A stretch of 64,000 nucleotides of DNA, from positions 22,259 through 86,258 of the forward strand of contig JABSOI010000025.1 of the NCBI GenBank assembly GCA_013216015.1, read 5' to 3'. This DNA is from Alteromonadaceae bacterium (GTDB taxonomy: Bacteria > Pseudomonadota > Gammaproteobacteria > Enterobacterales > Alteromonadaceae). Both the position numbers and the translations under genes were made by a program. Below the pieces are notes generated by a model. The model did not search any database, had not been told where the DNA came from, and saw only the letters and a list, made by a program, of their open reading frames with translations. Shown here one piece after another: positions 8,715 through 16,623 of this stretch (position 1 is the first letter of the stretch; every line of letters starts with the position of its first letter).

Positions 8715-8958
8715 GGGTCGGACCTACATAACAGGCTGAATTTCTTTCGTTTTGTATGAAAAACAAGTCATTAATTTAGTTTAAACGTATGTTTTCACCA
8801 TACAAATTACTACTTTAAGACTCATTCCTGAGTTTTGTGTGCGAATGTTTGTTATTAAAGATGCTATTTTGTACCTCAAAACATACTTTTAAGCAGATTT
8901 ATTTGCTTGTAATTCATCTATTTCCGTAGTGAGTGAATAGGTTAGATAGCACCGACCC
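8715..8958. mobile_element. 244-bp MITE-like element, family 1, copy B
   Basis: It has the same length as copy A (2878-3121) and near-identical sequence. The left end GGGTCGGACC is perfect; the right end GCACCGACCC has two changes from the perfect inverted repeat. It lies just before the partial family-2 element at 9023-9128, so elements are nested or stacked here. Confidence 0.75.
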
Positions 8959-9022
8959 CGAATGCTCAATCCATCACTTTGTAACACGAAACTATCTAAT
9001 AATATAAATAAAAACTGGTGTT

Positions 9023-9128
9023 TTGATGGGTTACGCCTTCGGCTAACCCATCCTGTCATAGGAAAGTAAACTAAAGACCAATAAAACAATGTATTACAGC
9101 CGTAGCCTCACTTAACTGGTGCATAGCC
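9023..9128. mobile_element. right half of a family-2 MITE-like element
   Basis: It contains the REP-like palindrome ATGGGTTACGCC/GGCTAACCCAT (9025-9053) and ends in CACTTAACTGGTGCATAGCC (9109-9128), the right terminus seen in the complete family-2 elements at 17395-17643 and 47052-47298. The left half and left terminus are missing. Confidence 0.6.
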
Positions 9129-9220
9129 AATAACAACAAAATAATGGGGCTAGGTTAAAATTAAACAAGAAAAATGGGGGCGCGACCCGATATTCATAAC
9201 GAAAAGCAAAACAAAAACAC

Positions 9221-9451
9221 TTAACTTTCCTCATCGTCAATATATTCCCACATTTCATTTTGATGCAACAAAATGGGATCTGCATTTTGACGGATAAATT
9301 CATCAACCGGTATTGTGTCGATCAATTGTGGTCGTTTCACTTTCACTTGTTTTCCATTTATGAATATCCATTCGTATTTTTTTGGCGTTCACGTTTTGCT
9401 TTTCTTTTTGCCGCCTTCTGAGCGTTAGTCAATTTTTTTTATTTTAGCCAT
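9221..9451 (-). pseudogene. frameshifted small basic/acidic protein gene
   Basis: The minus strand starts MAKIKK. After a shift in an A8 run it reads LTNAQKAAKRKAKRERQK, and after a second shift in an A7 run it reads YEWIFINGKQVKVKRPQL followed by IDTIPVDEFIRQNADPI and LHQNEMWEYIDDEES. The composite is about 76 residues: a lysine-rich N-terminus, then an acidic, Trp-containing C-terminus. From memory this looks like a conserved short marine gammaproteobacterial protein of unknown function. Both breaks fall in homopolymers, so sequencing error is a live alternative to decay. Confidence 0.45.
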
Positions 9452-9588
9452 ATGTCTAAATTCCTATATCAAATCATGGGTCATAACTACCAGTGTCAGG
9501 TATCTCTTTCAGGGCTAAGCGATGACACACCTGGCCCGAAATTAACTTATCCTCTATAACGATTTCAATCATAGGTCCTGATTTGTGC

Positions 9589-12500
9589 CTATGTTATTTT
9601 ACTTACGTTAACCTTCATCCGTCCACAAACCATTAACAAATACTTTCTACCCGGTTGACGCCAGGCAGCAGCAAGCAATAACAATATCAGGAATAACATT
9701 GATATACTGCCACCACTTTTCTTTTCTGTATTAATCACCACCACAGGCTTAACGAGAGATACTGTGCTAATACCAGTTGCTGTGAAGCTATAATTCCCCA
9801 AATTATCAACAACACCCGTTTGGGTCGTGCCGTCAGGAAAAATCACCGTCACGCTGGCGCCGGGCTGGCCTGAGCCAGAGACGGTCCACGTGGTATTTGC
9901 AATTTGTGCCTCAGGGGACGTCGATGTTGGCACGTCGCTAATTGGTGATAAATCAACCGTAGTTACAACAAGGTTTGATAGTACTGGTGAGCGCAAAGGT
10001 GATAAAGAATACAGCTGTGCTTTCCAACGCAGATCTCCATTACCATCATCTGGAAAGTTAAACAAGACATCTGGCTGTACCTTGTGCCACTTAACGCCCC
10101 CATTATTGGTCAGGTAATAATCAATCGCTGTATTGCGGGTTGTGCTGGTATTAACTTGCGCAGTTGCGCTAATTTTCGCTGCCTTTATTACACTCTCATC
10201 ACCATTTATTTTCAATGATGTTAAAGTATTGCTATCAGTGCGATAACTTATTTGTTGATACACCTTGTTCTGACCATGATTTCCTGCGATAAGATCAAGG
10301 TCTCCATCGCGTTCAATATCAGCCATTGCCAACGCCCAGGTGCTATCTTTTTTACTGCCAATATCGATACCAGTAGCGCTGAAGCCACCATTGCCATCAC
10401 CTTCATACAGCTTATTGGTCAGGCCATCATTACCAGTGATAAGGTCAAGGTCACCGTCGCCGTCGAAATCGGCCAGCGCTAGCGAAGTCGTGCTATCTGT
10501 TTCATTGCCAATGGCTGTGCCAGCTAAAAATCCGCCATTGCCATCGCCTAAATACAACTTATTGGTTTGCTCATAATTGCCTGCGATAAGATCAAGATCG
10601 CCGTCGCCGTTGATGTCGCCCAACACTAATGCATGGGTTTTATCTGTTTCACTGCCAATGGATGTGTCGGCTAAAAAGCCGCCATTACCATCGCCTAAGT
10701 ACAGATTATTCGTTTGTTCTTCATTGCCCGTGATAATGTCCAGTTTGCCATCGTTGTTAATATCGACCAAAGCAAGTGCATAGGTGAAATCTGTATCATC
10801 GCCAATATCAGTGCCCGTTAAAAAGCCGCCATTGCCATCACCTAAATACAACTTATTGGTCTGGCCAGCATTGCCCGTAATAAGGTCAAGGACGCCGTCA
10901 CCGTTGATGTCGTCCAGTGCCAGGGCATGGGTGGCATCTGTATCATCGCCAATATCGTTGCCAGTGCCACTAAAGCCACCATTGCCATCACCTAAATACA
11001 ACTTATTGGTCTGGCCATTATTGCCCGTGATAAGGTCAAGGTTACCATCACCGTCAATGTCGTCCAATGCTAACGATATTGTGGAATCTGTTTCACTGCC
11101 TATATCGCTGCCCGTTGTACTATAACCGCCAGTACCATTGCCTAAATACAATTTGTTGGTTTCGTTATTGTTACCAGAGATAAGGTCAAGGTTACCGTCA
11201 CCGTTGATATCCTTCTGCGCTAACGCAAAGGTGGTATCTGTTTCAGTGCCAATAGTGTTACCCATGGCGTTAAAGCTATCAATGCCACTCCATAAATAAA
11301 GTTTATTAGCATGGCTAGTATTGCCGGCGATAAGGTCAAAGTCTCCGTCACCGTCGATGTCTCCCAACGCTAGCGAAAACGTGCTATTTACTTCACTGTC
11401 TATCTCGCTGCCAATGGTGCTAAAACCGCCATTGCCATCACCAAAATACAACTTACTGGTCTGGTAAAAGTTGCCTGTGATAAGGTCAAGGTCGCCGTCA
11501 CCGTTGATATCACCCAACGCGAGTGACAAAGTTGTATCGGTTTCAGTGCCTATAGCACTGGCGACACTAAAACCGCCCGCGCCATCGCCTAAATATAACT
11601 TATTGGTTACGTTATGGTTGGCCGTGATAACGTCAAGTTTTCCGTCGCCGTTAACATCAGCCATTGCTATCACATAGGTACTGTCTATTTCAGGCCCTAT
11701 GGCGCTGCCGACACTAAAACCGCCAGTGCCGTCGCCTAAATACAACTTATTGGTGCCACTATGGTTGCCCGTGATAAGGTCAAGCTTGCCATCACCGTTG
11801 ACATCACCCAATGCTATCGTAAAGGTATTATCTGTTTCATTGCCAATGATGCTACCGCTGCTAAAGCCGCCATTGCCATCGTTCAAATACAGTTTGTTGC
11901 TGTTCTCACGCACAATAAGGTCCAGATCGCCATCGCCGTCGACGTCCCCCAGTGCGATCGCATAGGTGTAAGTTATGTCACTAACGATGGTGCTGCCAGC
12001 GCTCAAGCCACCAGTGCCATCGCCTAAATACAACTTGCTAAGAGAGCCACTAGTGATCAGGTCAAGATTGCCGTCGCCATTAATATCGCCCAGTGCTAGT
12101 GAATCGGTGTAATCTATTTCACTGTCAATGGCTGTGCCTGTGCCGCTGAAGCCGCCATCGCCATCGCCATCGCCTAAATATAGTTTGTTGGTTTCGTCAC
12201 CATTGACAGCGATAAGGTCAAGGTTGCCGTCGCCATTAAAATCGCCCAGTGCTACCGCCAAGGTATGGTCTGTTTCACTTCCAATATTGCTGCTTGTACT
12301 GAAGCCCTTATCGCCAGTCCCTAAATATACTCTATTGCTATGGTCTAAATAAGATAAGTCATAATCATCATTACCCACAATAAGGTCAATGTAACCGTCA
12401 CCATTGAGATCGCCAACAACCAGGGAATTGGTGTCCTCAGTTTCGCTGCCGATATCGAGACCCGTGGCGCTAAAACCACCAGAACCATCATTTAGATACA

Positions 12501-13593
12501 GCTTGGTGGTCTGGTCAAAATAATTGCCAGTGATAAGATCCAGTTCACCGTCCCCATTGACATCAACCAGGACGATGTCCAATGTGATATCGGTTTCAGT
12601 GCCGATGTCGCTACCGGTGGCACTAAAACCGCCACCGCCATCACCTAAATACAACTTATTGGTCTGGCCCGAATTACCTGCGATAATATCAAGGTTACCA
12701 TCGCCGTTGATGTCAGCCAGTTCAATATCATAGGTGTAATCCATTTCACTGCCAATAGCGGTACCCGAAGCACTAAAACCGCCATTACCATCGCCAAGAT
12801 ACAACTTATTGGTCTTGTCAAGGTCCCCCGTTACCAAGTCAAGAGCACCATCGCCATTGATATCTGCCAACGCTAACGCTTGGGTAGTATCGGTTTCGCT
12901 GCCAATGATTGTGCCTGTGGCGCTAAACCCACCAATACCATCGCCTAAATACAGTCTATTGTGCTCAACATTGCCGGTGATAAGGTCTAGAGCGCCATCA
13001 CTATTGATGTCCGCCAGCGCTAGTGAAAAGGTCCTGTCGTGTTCATATCCGATCCAGCTAGGCGCATCAAAATTTCCGGTTCCATCGCCCAAATACAGCT
13101 TATTGATGTCGTGATTATTGCCCGCGATAATATCGAGTTTACCGTCACCGTTAATGTCGTGCACTATTATCGCGCGAGTGCTATCTGTTTGGGCGCCGAT
13201 ATCACTACTAGTTGCGCTAAAACCGCCATTGCCATCGCCTAAATACAGTTTATTGGTGCTAAAATGAGTGGCTTTAATAAGATCGATATTTCCGTCGCCA
13301 TTAATATCAGCCAATACCTGTGCAACGGTACCCTCTACACCACTTTCAATGGTATTGCCGGGGGTATTTTCATCGAACAATTTTTGAGATCGTGATTTGC
13401 GCAACGCCAAATAAGCCGCTTGCTTTTGCACCGACCAATTCGCGGTCGTTTTAGTGCTGTCCATCAAGACTTGTGTTGAAAAATCTTCGGTATAATCGGT
13501 GGCCTGTATACCAAGGGGGATCAAACAGAATACGACCAGTAATTGACTAAAAAACGTAACCCATCTTGTATTACTATTTACAACATTATTCAA
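9589..13593 (-). CDS. secreted FG-GAP/VCBS repeat protein with GlyGly-CTERM-like tail
   Basis: This 1334-residue protein has an N-terminal signal peptide (about residues 1-31), then a short header containing LMDSTKTTANWS. About 21 tandem repeats of roughly 47 residues follow, each with a calcium-loop motif of the type DINGDGxLDLI and a strand motif NKLYLGDGNGGF. After them comes a beta region and a bacterial Ig-like domain (SGSGQPGASVTVIFPDG). The C-terminus shows SGGSISMLFLILLLLAAAW followed by RQPGRK, which fits the GlyGly-CTERM signal processed by rhombosortase after type II secretion. An extra 18 residues (KYLLMVCG...SKIT) follow, where such proteins normally stop. A LacI-type operator lies upstream. 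A paralogue with the same header begins at 63612. Confidence 0.85.
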   Translation of the reverse strand: MNNVVNSNTRWVTFFSQLLVVFCLIPLGIQATDYTEDFSTQVLMDSTKTTANWSVQKQAAYLALRKSRSQKLFDENTPGNTIESGVEGTVAQVLADINGDGNIDLIKATHFSTNKLYLGDGNGGFSATSSDIGAQTDSTRAIIVHDINGDGKLDIIAGNNHDINKLYLGDGTGNFDAPSWIGYEHDRTFSLALADINSDGALDLITGNVEHNRLYLGDGIGGFSATGTIIGSETDTTQALALADINGDGALDLVTGDLDKTNKLYLGDGNGGFSASGTAIGSEMDYTYDIELADINGDGNLDIIAGNSGQTNKLYLGDGGGGFSATGSDIGTETDITLDIVLVDVNGDGELDLITGNYFDQTTKLYLNDGSGGFSATGLDIGSETEDTNSLVVGDLNGDGYIDLIVGNDDYDLSYLDHSNRVYLGTGDKGFSTSSNIGSETDHTLAVALGDFNGDGNLDLIAVNGDETNKLYLGDGDGDGGFSGTGTAIDSEIDYTDSLALGDINGDGNLDLITSGSLSKLYLGDGTGGLSAGSTIVSDITYTYAIALGDVDGDGDLDLIVRENSNKLYLNDGNGGFSSGSIIGNETDNTFTIALGDVNGDGKLDLITGNHSGTNKLYLGDGTGGFSVGSAIGPEIDSTYVIAMADVNGDGKLDVITANHNVTNKLYLGDGAGGFSVASAIGTETDTTLSLALGDINGDGDLDLITGNFYQTSKLYFGDGNGGFSTIGSEIDSEVNSTFSLALGDIDGDGDFDLIAGNTSHANKLYLWSGIDSFNAMGNTIGTETDTTFALAQKDINGDGNLDLISGNNNETNKLYLGNGTGGYSTTGSDIGSETDSTISLALDDIDGDGNLDLITGNNGQTNKLYLGDGNGGFSGTGNDIGDDTDATHALALDDINGDGVLDLITGNAGQTNKLYLGDGNGGFLTGTDIGDDTDFTYALALVDINNDGKLDIITGNEEQTNNLYLGDGNGGFLADTSIGSETDKTHALVLGDINGDGDLDLIAGNYEQTNKLYLGDGNGGFLAGTAIGNETDSTTSLALADFDGDGDLDLITGNDGLTNKLYEGDGNGGFSATGIDIGSKKDSTWALAMADIERDGDLDLIAGNHGQNKVYQQISYRTDSNTLTSLKINGDESVIKAAKISATAQVNTSTTRNTAIDYYLTNNGGVKWHKVQPDVLFNFPDDGNGDLRWKAQLYSLSPLRSPVLSNLVVTTVDLSPISDVPTSTSPEAQIANTTWTVSGSGQPGASVTVIFPDGTTQTGVVDNLGNYSFTATGISTVSLVKPVVVINTEKKSGGSISMLFLILLLLAAAWRQPGRKYLLMVCGRMKVNVSKIT

Positions 13594-13908
13594 ACCAAAC
13601 TACCTCTTTGAAACATCAATGTATGCCTTACTATAGGTTTATAATGACTAAGCAGCCAATTTAACCCTCATTATTTTGGGGCGGATTATGACAGAACTGC
13701 AACAACAGTAAAGAAAGCGCTTTCATTTTTTTAAAATGGAATTTTGTTTGTTCTTACCATGTGACATTAACAAAAAAAATAACAGCATTATCAATGCACT
13801 ATGATTTTGTGCGGAATTTATAGAATGGTTTTAGTCGGGATCAACCCACTACTGGCCGGAAGTTAGATTTTGTCAGCTTAACGTCCAATAAACTTTGCAT
13901 TTTTAGTA
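13594..13908. other. upstream region of the FG-GAP gene
   Basis: No gene is seen. It holds the LacI-type operator at 13712-13725 and presumably the promoter of the FG-GAP gene; the rest is AT-rich without recognisable structure. Confidence 0.5.
13712..13725. promoter_or_regulatory. LacI-family-type operator upstream of FG-GAP gene
   Basis: AGAAAGCGCTTTCA contains the perfect 12-bp palindrome GAAAGCGCTTTC with the central CG typical of LacI/GalR regulators of sugar use. It lies about 120 bases before the start of the 1334-residue gene. The regulator is not in the window. Confidence 0.45.
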
Positions 13909-14080
13909 GTAGGATGTGGTTAGCCGTAGGCGTAAACCATCAATTTATCTGTTAATAATTACTTTGATAATCACCTGAATAATATAAAATTAGGATATTG
14001 AACGTGCGCAATCAATATAAGTTTTTGAACTATTTAAAAGTTTGAGTGATGGGTTACGCCGTACGGCTAACCCATCCTAC
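13909..14080. repeat. pair of REP-like palindromes
   Basis: GTAGGATGTGGTTAGCC-type (13909-13941) and TGATGGGTTACGCC-type (14047-14080) units face each other, about 105 bases apart. Each can fold on itself. The same unit occurs at 9025, 17429, 17509, 47086, 47165 and 49621. Confidence 0.7.
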
Positions 14081-14084
14081 ACAA

Positions 14085-14489
14085 CTACTCCAAGTCAGTG
14101 GGTGTTGCCAATGATAACCACTTATGAATTTTCATTACCGTACAAGACCCACCTCTACTGAAGTTTGCGTCTGTGGTTATTTTGCTGCCACGGGCAACGC
14201 AATTAGCACCGCCTTTGCCGTCAATAAGAATATGACTCATTGCCCAATCAGCGTCACAAAAACCCACCATTGATAACTTAAAAGCTTCCCGACGGTAATT
14301 GTATATAAGCAAGACATTACCATCACCTTCAATTTGTCCCCAACCGCTAATTTTACATACCTGAGTAACTGCCTCACCTTGTCGGGGATCTACTTTTTCA
14401 AGCTCTGCTGACACATTTTCAGATGTAGAACTACAGGCACTAACGAGTAAACTTAATGTTAGTGCGATTAATTTAGTGGCTATTTTCAT
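14085..14489 (-). CDS. lipoprotein, DUF6491-like
   Basis: This 134-residue protein has a lipoprotein signal with lipobox VSAC (Cys19). The mature part has paired cysteines (VCKISGWGQI, VGFCDADW, GANCVARG, GSCTVMK) and the block VLLIYNYRREAFKLSMVGFC. That block resembles the small periplasmic DUF6491 family, in which a cysteine-linked beta sandwich carries a conserved aromatic/REA motif. The function is unknown. It sits between a REP-like pair and the chimeric sulfatase/asparaginase remnant, so no operon role can be assigned. The family call is from memory. Confidence 0.6.
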   Translation of the reverse strand: MKIATKLIALTLSLLVSACSSTSENVSAELEKVDPRQGEAVTQVCKISGWGQIEGDGNVLLIYNYRREAFKLSMVGFCDADWAMSHILIDGKGGANCVARGSKITTDANFSRGGSCTVMKIHKWLSLATPTDLE

Positions 14490-14551
14490 ATTGCTTATCC
14501 ATTATTATTTAAACAAGTTTGTGGTATTTTGCTTTTGGAGATATTTGCTTC

Positions 14552-14872
14552 TTAAAATGATAATTCACAGAAACCTAGTTCATCAACCATAATCATTAAT
14601 ATATCAGGCTTTCGATGTTTTTTAGCTAACCCGTTAAACTTTAAGGACAAAATTTCCCATGCGGGTTTATTTGCTTCTATCGCAAAGTTCCAGGTAGAAA
14701 TTATTTTAGGGGTCGTAGAAATTTTTAAGGATGCTTCACCAGTAACCGACTTGCCTGTAGTAGACTTACCTGTAACAGAATGGCCTGTCACAGACAAAGC
14801 ATTAACCGTATTTGATGTTACCCCGGCCAGTAATGCTGCCGATGATTTTAGGAAATTTCTTCTATTATTCAT
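14552..14872 (-). pseudogene. chimeric remnant: glycosylasparaginase start joined to sulfatase start
   Basis: The best start is ATG at 14872 (MNNRRNFLKSSAALLAG), with GGAA nine bases upstream; the frame opens five codons earlier. A Tat-type signal (NRRNFLKSS) is followed by a short VTGxS/TTGKS repeat. The segment TPKIISTWNFAIEANKPAW then matches the N-terminus of N4-(beta-GlcNAc)-asparaginase, and after a short linker RKPDILMIMVDELGFCELS matches the N-terminal metal-binding motif of sulfatases. It stops at once. Neither enzyme is functional. The frame looks like the product of a deletion joining two glycan-degradation genes, and it follows the CBM9 remnant by only 20 bases. Confidence 0.6.
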
Positions 14873-14892
14873 TATTTTGCATTCCATTAATA

Positions 14893-15177
14893 TCAGAGTT
14901 TTTTGAGCTGACCTTCTTGGTTAATAACATGAGCAATAGCCGTATTGGGGTTCACTAGAAAAATCTCATACCCCATATGCGTTTTTGTGATCCTTGGCTT
15001 TAATTCAGTGTCATTAACAATAAAAGGTAAGCTGATCAATTGCGCTATTTTTGCAGCATAGTCACCATGCAACTTATGATGCTCCAGCTGTTGTCTATAT
15101 AAGTAAAACAAACTTTGTTTAACTAATTCATCTTGGTCTTGTTGAAAAACATCCGTTCCAATATGGTCAGTAGAAAA
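14893..15177 (-). pseudogene. C-terminal remainder of the CBM9-like protein, behind an in-frame stop
   Basis: This stretch is in the same frame as the csgF-CBM9 gene and separated from it only by TAA at 15178-15180. It continues FSTDHIGTDVFQQDQDELVK and ends NQEGQLKKL. Relatives of the family-9-like sugar-binding proteins commonly read ...PERWGYVQFS at this point, so the TAA most simply replaces a CAA (Gln). The stretch starting with Met at 15111 has no obvious ribosome-binding site, so it is probably not translated separately. Confidence 0.6.
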
Positions 15178-16137
15178 TTACAATGTTCCCCACGTTTCTG
15201 GTTGATGCATTGCTATAATGCCTTGTGGCGACCACACCCAGTTAGCTTCAGGTAAATATTTTTGTTGCTTGTCTTTTTTACGTTGGTATCCACCATTAAT
15301 TATGTCGTACTGCCATTGCACTCTCGAAAAGTTTAACAGCCATTGAGTTCCGTCAGAAGGCAAATTACTTATTCCCCCTGTCTCTGCTAAATCTTTTAAA
15401 GGCAATGCAATTTCTATCGACCAACGTTTATCAATATCTTTTGGATCATTCAACGTGCCGTCAATGTTTACTGCAACTTTAACCTCTTTCATATCCCACT
15501 GATTTATAACCGGCACTTTATGTCGATAAGTATTAAACAATAATAAATCCCAGATTGTACCTAAAGCGTTAACTTCAAACTCTGCATATTGTTTATCCAA
15601 TTTTGATGTTTTGATAAAAATTTCAAAATCATTATTATAAAAAATAACCTTATCACGTTCTTTAATATCAGCCCAAATATGCTGTTCTTCCAGTTCTGTA
15701 TAAAAATATAAGTAACGTTCGTCCCATAACATTTTTACCAGAGTCACTTCACCCGATTCAGTGTTGGTTAACTGAACAGTTAACACGTCAGGATTTGAAA
15801 TAAGCACTTCAATTAAATAATCGCCACTGGAAAAAAGTTGGTCTTCCAAAAAGATTGGATTACCATCGTCATCAACTTCTCCATTGGCATAATCAGTAAT
15901 TTGCCGGATCAATTTATTCATCACCGAACGCTCCAGCGATTCACGAAACTTATCTGCGTAAGTCTTTTCAGGTCGCTTTTCTTTATGTTTATTCTGAGCT
16001 TGTGCCTTGCTCATTAACATAGAGCCATTCATTGGGTTACCGCCAAATGACGGGTTAATTGGTTGATACACCAACTGACTCGCAAATGTTGAAGTGCTAA
16101 AAACGAAGGCACCTAGAATAAATGTTATTTTTTTCAT
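15178..16137 (-). CDS. csgF: CsgF-like curli factor fused to CBM9-like sugar-binding domain
   Basis: Residues 1-19 are a signal peptide. Residues 20-133 match CsgF, including the pore-binding segment NPSFGGNPMNGSMLMSKAQA and the C-terminal strand YLIEVL...TVQLTNTESGE. CsgF caps the CsgG secretion pore and helps attach curli nuclei. At about residue 134 the sequence changes to a family-9-like carbohydrate-binding domain (LWDERYLYFYTELEE, ERDKVIFYNNDFEIF, PEANWVWSPQGIIAMH), lacking the usual first strands of that domain. The gene ends in a stop that interrupts that domain (see 14893-15177). It starts 9 bases after csgE. csgG, expected next, is absent. A deletion fusion is the simplest reading. 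Confidence 0.75.
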   Translation of the reverse strand: MKKITFILGAFVFSTSTFASQLVYQPINPSFGGNPMNGSMLMSKAQAQNKHKEKRPEKTYADKFRESLERSVMNKLIRQITDYANGEVDDDGNPIFLEDQLFSSGDYLIEVLISNPDVLTVQLTNTESGEVTLVKMLWDERYLYFYTELEEQHIWADIKERDKVIFYNNDFEIFIKTSKLDKQYAEFEVNALGTIWDLLLFNTYRHKVPVINQWDMKEVKVAVNIDGTLNDPKDIDKRWSIEIALPLKDLAETGGISNLPSDGTQWLLNFSRVQWQYDIINGGYQRKKDKQQKYLPEANWVWSPQGIIAMHQPETWGTL

Positions 16138-16146
16138 ACTTCTCTC

Positions 16147-16611
16147 CTAATAACCACTAATCGCCAAATCAGGGCCACTCATATCAACATTAGCTCGAGC
16201 AACCCCTTCTATTGCATAATAAGTTGCTTGCCTGACAACATCTTTCATCGGCTTTTGTCTCATACCAAAATAAGTCTGGTAGATAATCTGACCTTTCACC
16301 TCTATTACCAAACGAGTACCGGAACGAGGTAACTTAGTTTCTTTAATCACTAAATTTACACCAGCAGTTGCCGGTACTTCTTGCCAGGATAAATTAAACT
16401 GGCGGACAAATTCTTTACCAAAACGGGATATGGTTCTATCTAATACGATCCCAGATAAAACAATTTCATCTTGTTCAAATTCGTTATCTTGTATTTCTGG
16501 AAGCACCACTAATTTTTTAACTTTTTTAGCGGGTTTAACTCGCTCTGAACTAAAGCTCGTATCAATAGATGTTAGAGTAAAAATAACGATAAAGACGATG
16601 AATATTTTCAT
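16147..16611 (-). CDS. csgE: curli assembly protein CsgE
   Basis: This 154-residue protein has a signal peptide (about residues 1-21). The mature part matches CsgE, the periplasmic specificity factor that delivers curlin to the CsgG pore: VLSGIVLDRTISRFGKEFVR, then WQEVPATAGVNLVIKE, RSGTRLVIEVKGQIIY and the C-terminal block DVVRQATYYAIEGVARAN. Length and motifs are complete. It lies 12 bases after the curlin gene and 9 bases before csgF, so the three are one operon. With no csgG in the operon its role is doubtful unless a second csg locus exists. Confidence 0.88.
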   Translation of the reverse strand: MKIFIVFIVIFTLTSIDTSFSSERVKPAKKVKKLVVLPEIQDNEFEQDEIVLSGIVLDRTISRFGKEFVRQFNLSWQEVPATAGVNLVIKETKLPRSGTRLVIEVKGQIIYQTYFGMRQKPMKDVVRQATYYAIEGVARANVDMSGPDLAISGY

Positions 16612-16623
16612 TATTGTGCGTTC

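Noticed and set aside
8889..9306. Minus-strand frames of 64-66 codons
   Set aside because: They run across mobile-element sequence and the frameshifted small gene in the wrong frame, with no conserved features.
10252..13242. Many plus-strand open frames opposite the FG-GAP gene
   Set aside because: They recur with the same period as the repeats on the minus strand and have Pro/Ser-rich low-complexity translations (KPPLPSPKYNLLV). They are antisense shadows of the repeat.
9589..13593. FG-GAP gene considered as an integrin-like or toxin gene
   Set aside because: The repeats match generic FG-GAP/VCBS calcium loops only; no toxin, lectin or RTX export domain can be seen.
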